Of a stretch of DNA of 5,370 nucleotides, positions 4,616-5,370 are shown piece by piece. The number at the start of each line of letters is the position of its first letter. The stretch's first letter is position 1. This DNA comes from an uncultured Clostridia bacterium (lineage in GTDB: Bacteria; Bacillota_A; Clostridia; TANB77; CAG-508). The position numbers and the translations under genes are program-made. The stretch lies in assembly GCA_947628465.1 (NCBI GenBank), contig CANQZZ010000097.1, positions 1 to 5,370 on the forward strand. The letters are read 5' to 3'. The notes under the pieces are model-generated. The model was not told the origin of the DNA. It saw only the letters and a program-made list of their open reading frames with translations, and ran no database searches.

Positions 4616-5113
4616 CTACCACTTCCAAATACCATCTATATGCATAAATCTAATGTTTTGAAAATTATACGTTGATACTCTCCTATTATATGAATCATAA
4701 GTGTGTGATGCAGTATATATATTATCTAATGTTTTAGGTCCATCAATATTTACAATAACAAGAGTATGTGAAAATATTTTCCCATCAAAACTTAGTTGAA
4801 TTATATCTCCTATTTCAAGATTTTCTATTTCTGTTTTTGTTCCTCTTGGTCCTATGCCTTTATTATTTATTAAAAAGTTATATAAATATTCTACACCAGA
4901 CCATGATGGAGTTCTATCATTTATTGAATTGTAATACCAACCTGTATTTTTTGTATAATTCATAACTTTACTTCCTGCATAAATACATTGCGATATAAAA
5001 CTTGTGCAATCTCCTCCAATGCTATCAAAGTTATAATATTTTGGGTTCCTTCCATAAGCCCATTTTTTTGCATAGTCTTTTGCTTCTTCTCTGTTATAAA
5101 GTTCTTTCCTCAA
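4616..5113 (-). CDS. Amidase_6-type putative cysteine amidase, no signal peptide
   Basis: 165 residues from the TTG start. It matches the putative amidase domain (Amidase_6, papain/NlpC-like) from end to end: YNREEAKDYAKKWAYGRNPKYYNFD, then GGDCTSFISQCIYAGS with the likely nucleophile Cys36, YNSINDRTPSWSGVEYLYNF, GDIIQLSFDG, IFSHTLVIV with the likely catalytic His116, and SHTYDSYNRR near the end (His137, Asp140). The family cleaves amide bonds, presumably in cell-wall peptides, but its substrates are poorly defined. Most relatives carry the domain at the C-terminus of a larger exported protein; here it is alone, with no signal peptide or membrane segment. The start is TTG (5111-5113), five bases after AGGTGA (5119-5124); an in-frame GTG at 5120-5122 lies on that site. 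It precedes the small gene and yyaC, so a sporulation role is possible by context. Confidence 0.88.
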   Translation of the reverse strand: MRKELYNREEAKDYAKKWAYGRNPKYYNFDSIGGDCTSFISQCIYAGSKVMNYTKNTGWYYNSINDRTPSWSGVEYLYNFLINNKGIGPRGTKTEIENLEIGDIIQLSFDGKIFSHTLVIVNIDGPKTLDNIYTASHTYDSYNRRVSTYNFQNIRFMHIDGIWKW

Positions 5114-5118
5114 ATATA

Positions 5119-5124
5119 TCACCT
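5119..5124 (-). promoter_or_regulatory. Ribosome binding site deciding a TTG start for the amidase
   Basis: AGGTGA on the minus strand, five bases before TTG at 5111-5113. The competing in-frame GTG (5120-5122) is part of the site itself. Confidence 0.65.
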
Positions 5125-5181
5125 AAGATATAATATGAAAGAAAGACACATCTTATAAATACTTTTTGGCAAATTCTTTAT

Positions 5182-5370
5182 TTATATAATTCTATTTAAA
5201 TTTCCATTTGTATAATCTTCTCCCTCTAGCCTATCTCCTTTTTTATGAATATCTATTATATTTTGTATTTCTTTTTCTGTTTCTTCTAAAATGTCTATTC
5301 TTATTGAATCTGCATTTAAATCTTTCCATGATATAGATGTTATTTTTGAATTATATATTAAATTATTACA
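5182..5370 (-). CDS. C-terminal end of an unrecognised protein (5' end beyond window)
   Basis: An open frame enters at the high edge and ends at TAA 5182-5184, giving the last 62 residues of a protein whose start is outside. The visible part includes NSKITSISWKDLNADS, a charged helix ILEETEKEIQNIIDIHKKGD and a tail EDYTNGNLNRII. It has coding character (mixed, charged, no stops) and the same direction as its neighbours. I do not recognise a family; no signal, membrane segment or catalytic motif can be seen in this piece. The gap to the amidase start is 68 bases. Confidence 0.65.
   Translation of the reverse strand, partial: CNNLIYNSKITSISWKDLNADSIRIDILEETEKEIQNIIDIHKKGDRLEGEDYTNGNLNRII

Noticed and set aside
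3493..4965. Plus-strand open frames at 3493-3684, 4223-4498 and 4768-4965
   Set aside because: They are antisense to well-supported genes; their hydrophobic runs mirror Lys/Asn/Glu-rich codons on the minus strand.

Overview
This is a strongly AT-rich window in which every supported gene lies on the minus strand, so transcription runs from high to low coordinates. Gene content (ribosomal protein S6/SSB/S18 operon, a YyaC-type sporulation protein, a SpoIVFB-like intramembrane protease with a SpoIVFA-like partner) and strong AGGAGG-type ribosome binding sites point to a low-G+C, endospore-forming member of the Firmicutes, most likely a Clostridia lineage. The exact taxon cannot be read from the sequence.

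Layout in transcription order. At the high end is the C-terminal tail of an unrecognised protein (5182-5370). A compact Amidase_6-type cysteine amidase without signal peptide follows (4616-5113), then an 81-residue protein resembling the V-type ATPase subunit F fold (4327-4572), the YyaC family protein (3722-4261), and an unrecognised protein with a C-terminal membrane anchor (3306-3650). Next come a membrane-anchored M23/LytM protein of SpoIVFA type, broken by a 4-bp tandem duplication (2267-3227), and 21 bases after it an M50 intramembrane metalloprotease of SpoIVFB type (1604-2245). A short prepilin-like protein (1146-1556) comes next. After a 198-bp intergenic region with a promoter and nested inverted repeats, the housekeeping operon rpsF-ssb-rpsR (947 down to 1) leaves the window inside rpsR.

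How the genes fit together. In Bacillus subtilis rpsF-ssbA-rpsR and yyaC lie close to each other near the origin, so their co-occurrence here looks like partly conserved synteny. The spoIVFA-spoIVFB pair is elsewhere in B. subtilis; here it sits between yyaC and rpsF. SpoIVFB is the protease that activates pro-SigmaK in the mother cell and SpoIVFA is its membrane partner, so the middle of the window is best read as a small sporulation cluster. A possible SigmaE-type promoter ahead of yyaC agrees with this.

The most notable observations are the AGCG duplication that truncates the SpoIVFA-like gene although all four expected LytM zinc ligands are present across the two frames, and the overlap of the rpsF promoter with a 12-bp inverted repeat. 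I found no tRNA or rRNA gene, CRISPR array, insertion sequence or other mobile element. No stretch longer than 300 bases lacks a gene.
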